A stretch of DNA of 59,226 nucleotides from contig JALHOS010000002.1 in the NCBI GenBank assembly GCA_022842905.1, positions 1-59,226 of the forward strand, in the 5' to 3' direction. Of this stretch, positions 58,294-59,226 are shown piece after piece (within the stretch, counting starts at the first letter, position 1; every line of letters begins with the position of its first letter). The notes beneath the pieces were generated by a model, which saw only the letters and a list, made by a program, of their open reading frames with translations, made no database searches and was not told the DNA's origin. This stretch comes from Myxococcaceae bacterium. Its GTDB lineage: Bacteria > Myxococcota > Myxococcia > Myxococcales > Myxococcaceae. The translations under genes were made by a program, and so were the position numbers.

Positions 58294-58950
58294 TCAGCCC
58301 GAGACGCCCAGCACCTGCTTCGCCCGCGCGTAGCGCGCGTCCCTGTCGGCCTTGCCGTTGAGCCCGCCGTTGATGCGGCGGGTGATGGCGTCGAAGCTGC
58401 GCGCGTCCGCCAGGGCGTTCAGCGCGTGCTTCGTCCAGTACCAGGCCGACACCTTGAAACCCCACTCAGGCAGCTCCGCCAACTCCGGCCGCGCCACCAA
58501 GTCCACACCCAGCGCAGCACTGGCCGCCGCGTAGTTGGCGCGGCCCGTCACCTGGATGGGCCCGCGCCCACGGAAGCGCACGCCGTCGCCCGGTTGCACG
58601 TTGCCCAAGTCGCGCCTGCCTTCGTACGCTTCGCCGCTGGCCAGCTCTCGGAAGTAGCGCAGGCTGCCCGACTCGTGCCCTACCTGCGCCAGGAAGGCCG
58701 CGAGCCTCAGCGGCGTGGTGACTTCCGCTTGTTCCACTGCCGCCAGCAGGTGCGGAAGCAGCTGCTCGGCGCGCGCCGTCGCCAGGCCTGGCATCACGGC
58801 CACCAGCTGCGCCACCGTCAGCAGCGGCACGGCCGGCGCTGGCGTCGTCGTCATCACGTCAGCACTCTCCTTGCCGCGTCGCCACAGCCACCAGCCCAGG
58901 CCGCCACCCACCACCACCACACCGCCCGCCACCAGCGCGCTACGGGACAC
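58294..58950 (-). CDS. GH19-type phage endolysin with signal-anchor N-terminus
   Basis: 218 residues from GTG 58950. Residues 3 to about 22 are a Gly/Ala/Val-rich hydrophobic segment ending in WWLWRRGK, like the weakly hydrophobic SAR signal-anchor of some phage endolysins. The catalytic part has the GH19 chitinase-like pattern: AFLAQVGHESGSLRYFRE with the catalytic Glu, then RFRGRGPIQVTGRANYA and RRINGGLNGKADR. It would cleave peptidoglycan. ATG 58854 would remove the anchor and leave a cytoplasmic form needing a holin. It overlaps the preceding tiny gene by 11 bases. Confidence 0.85.
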   Translation of the reverse strand: MSRSALVAGGVVVVGGGLGWWLWRRGKESADVMTTTPAPAVPLLTVAQLVAVMPGLATARAEQLLPHLLAAVEQAEVTTPLRLAAFLAQVGHESGSLRYFRELASGEAYEGRRDLGNVQPGDGVRFRGRGPIQVTGRANYAAASAALGVDLVARPELAELPEWGFKVSAWYWTKHALNALADARSFDAITRRINGGLNGKADRDARYARAKQVLGVSG

Positions 58951-59101
58951 CGGCCACCCCCGCCACCGCCCGCGCCACGGCCGCGCACAACTCCCTCGCC
59001 GGCTCCGGCCACCACGGACACGACGCAGCCAGCGCCGCACCGGTGGCCAGCACCAGCAGCCGCTGCGCCCACGTCGGGAGTCGTCGCCGCTGTCGCTTCA
59101 C
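58940..59101 (-). CDS. Tiny phage protein with signal/lipobox-like N-terminus
   Basis: 53 residues from GTG 59101: basic start (KRQRRRLP), hydrophobic stretch (LLVLATGAALAASC, lipobox-like with Cys28) and an Ala/Val-rich tail. The GTG lies in the stop of the preceding gene (GTGA) and its end overlaps the endolysin start. No family recognised; coding is supported mainly by the exact overlaps. Confidence 0.55.
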   Translation of the reverse strand: MKRQRRRLPTWAQRLLVLATGAALAASCPWWPEPARELCAAVARAVAGVAGVP

Positions 59102-59226
59102 CGCCCGCCCCCGCCGAAGAGTCCACCCAGCACCCGCCCCACCGCACTCAGCAGCCCGCGCCCCACGTCCTTCGCCACCTTCACCGCCGCTTCGTGCGCC
59201 GCCCAGGCCTCGCGCTCTTCGGCCGT
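59098..59226 (-). CDS. Phage gene, C-terminal end only
   Basis: Open from the window edge to TGA 59098, 42 codons: a helical, Ala/Glu-rich part (EEREAWAAHEAAVKVAKD) ending in a Gly-rich tail (LGGLFGGGGR). Such tails occur on small phage structural or membrane proteins. The start is outside the window and no function can be given. Confidence 0.55.
   Translation of the reverse strand, partial: TAEEREAWAAHEAAVKVAKDVGRGLLSAVGRVLGGLFGGGGR

Larger units (their letters stand above)
55490..59226. mobile_element. Prophage or phage-derived island, integrase end
   Basis: From tRNA-Gln to the window edge the gene style changes to phage-like: tyrosine integrase beside the tRNA, very short overlapping genes, endolysin, holin-like protein and a putative anti-CBASS protein. 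The GC content is still high. The element continues beyond the window, so its type and completeness cannot be judged. Confidence 0.8.

Overview
This window is high-GC, densely packed DNA that looks like a chromosome segment of a predatory/fruiting-type myxobacterium (Myxococcota, probably Myxococcales/Cystobacterineae). The evidence is the gene style: lipoproteins with tandem P-D-A-G repeats, secreted matrixin-like proteases with Cys/hydrophobic/Arg-rich tails resembling MYXO-CTERM, FHA-domain sigma-54 activators, a kinase-like protein fused to a PEGA-like tail, TIGR02996 and DUF4870 proteins, menaquinone as the quinone, and a DmxA-like diguanylate cyclase next to ftsB. Gene calls rest on motifs and reading-frame logic only; no search was run.

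Layout. 1-4.6 kb: partial FAD oxidoreductase, mlaF-mlaE lipid transporter and alanine racemase (minus strand). 4.7-13.2 kb: a zinc-ribbon gene (plus), then a long minus-strand run read from 13.2 down to 5.2 kb: zinc-ribbon protein, membrane pseudokinase, LuxR-type response regulator, two alpha/beta-hydrolase proteins (one without a nucleophile serine, with a duplicated gene end between them), two M16 peptidases and an RluA-type pseudouridine synthase. 13.3-14.9 kb: HAD-type 5'-nucleotidase. 15-19.7 kb: ftsB coupled to a GAF-GGDEF cyclase, then a HAMP-GGDEF cyclase coupled to a PhnD-like lipoprotein. 19.8-28.6 kb: menaquinone pathway (menF-D-H-A-C-E on minus; DAHP synthase and menG divergent on plus; no menB seen). 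29-35 kb: central metabolism (gltA plus; mdh and icd minus) with small conserved genes between. 35-44 kb: FHA/sigma-54 activator, repeat-rich or Ig-like lipoproteins, an M23 peptidase and lptD. 44-52.6 kb (minus): AMIN/charged-helix protein, alpha/beta hydrolase, HmuY-like lipoprotein with TonB receptor, two tandem matrixin proteases and a small secreted protein. 52.9-55.5 kb (plus): gltX, a CPBP intramembrane protease, a small secreted protein and tRNA-Gln(CTG).

55.5 kb to the end is the integrase end of a prophage inserted at tRNA-Gln. It holds a tyrosine integrase, an oppositely oriented lipoprotein gene, and a tightly overlapped cassette read towards the integrase: a truncated gene, several tiny membrane or lipoprotein genes, a GH19 endolysin with a signal-anchor-like N-terminus, and a 66-residue protein that resembles the Acb2/Tad1 hairpin family of cyclic-nucleotide sponges (anti-CBASS). 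That last gene, the two coupled c-di-GMP gene pairs, and the CPBP protease lying near two proteins with MYXO-CTERM-like tails are the observations I consider most worth follow-up. No gene-free stretch exceeds about 255 bases.
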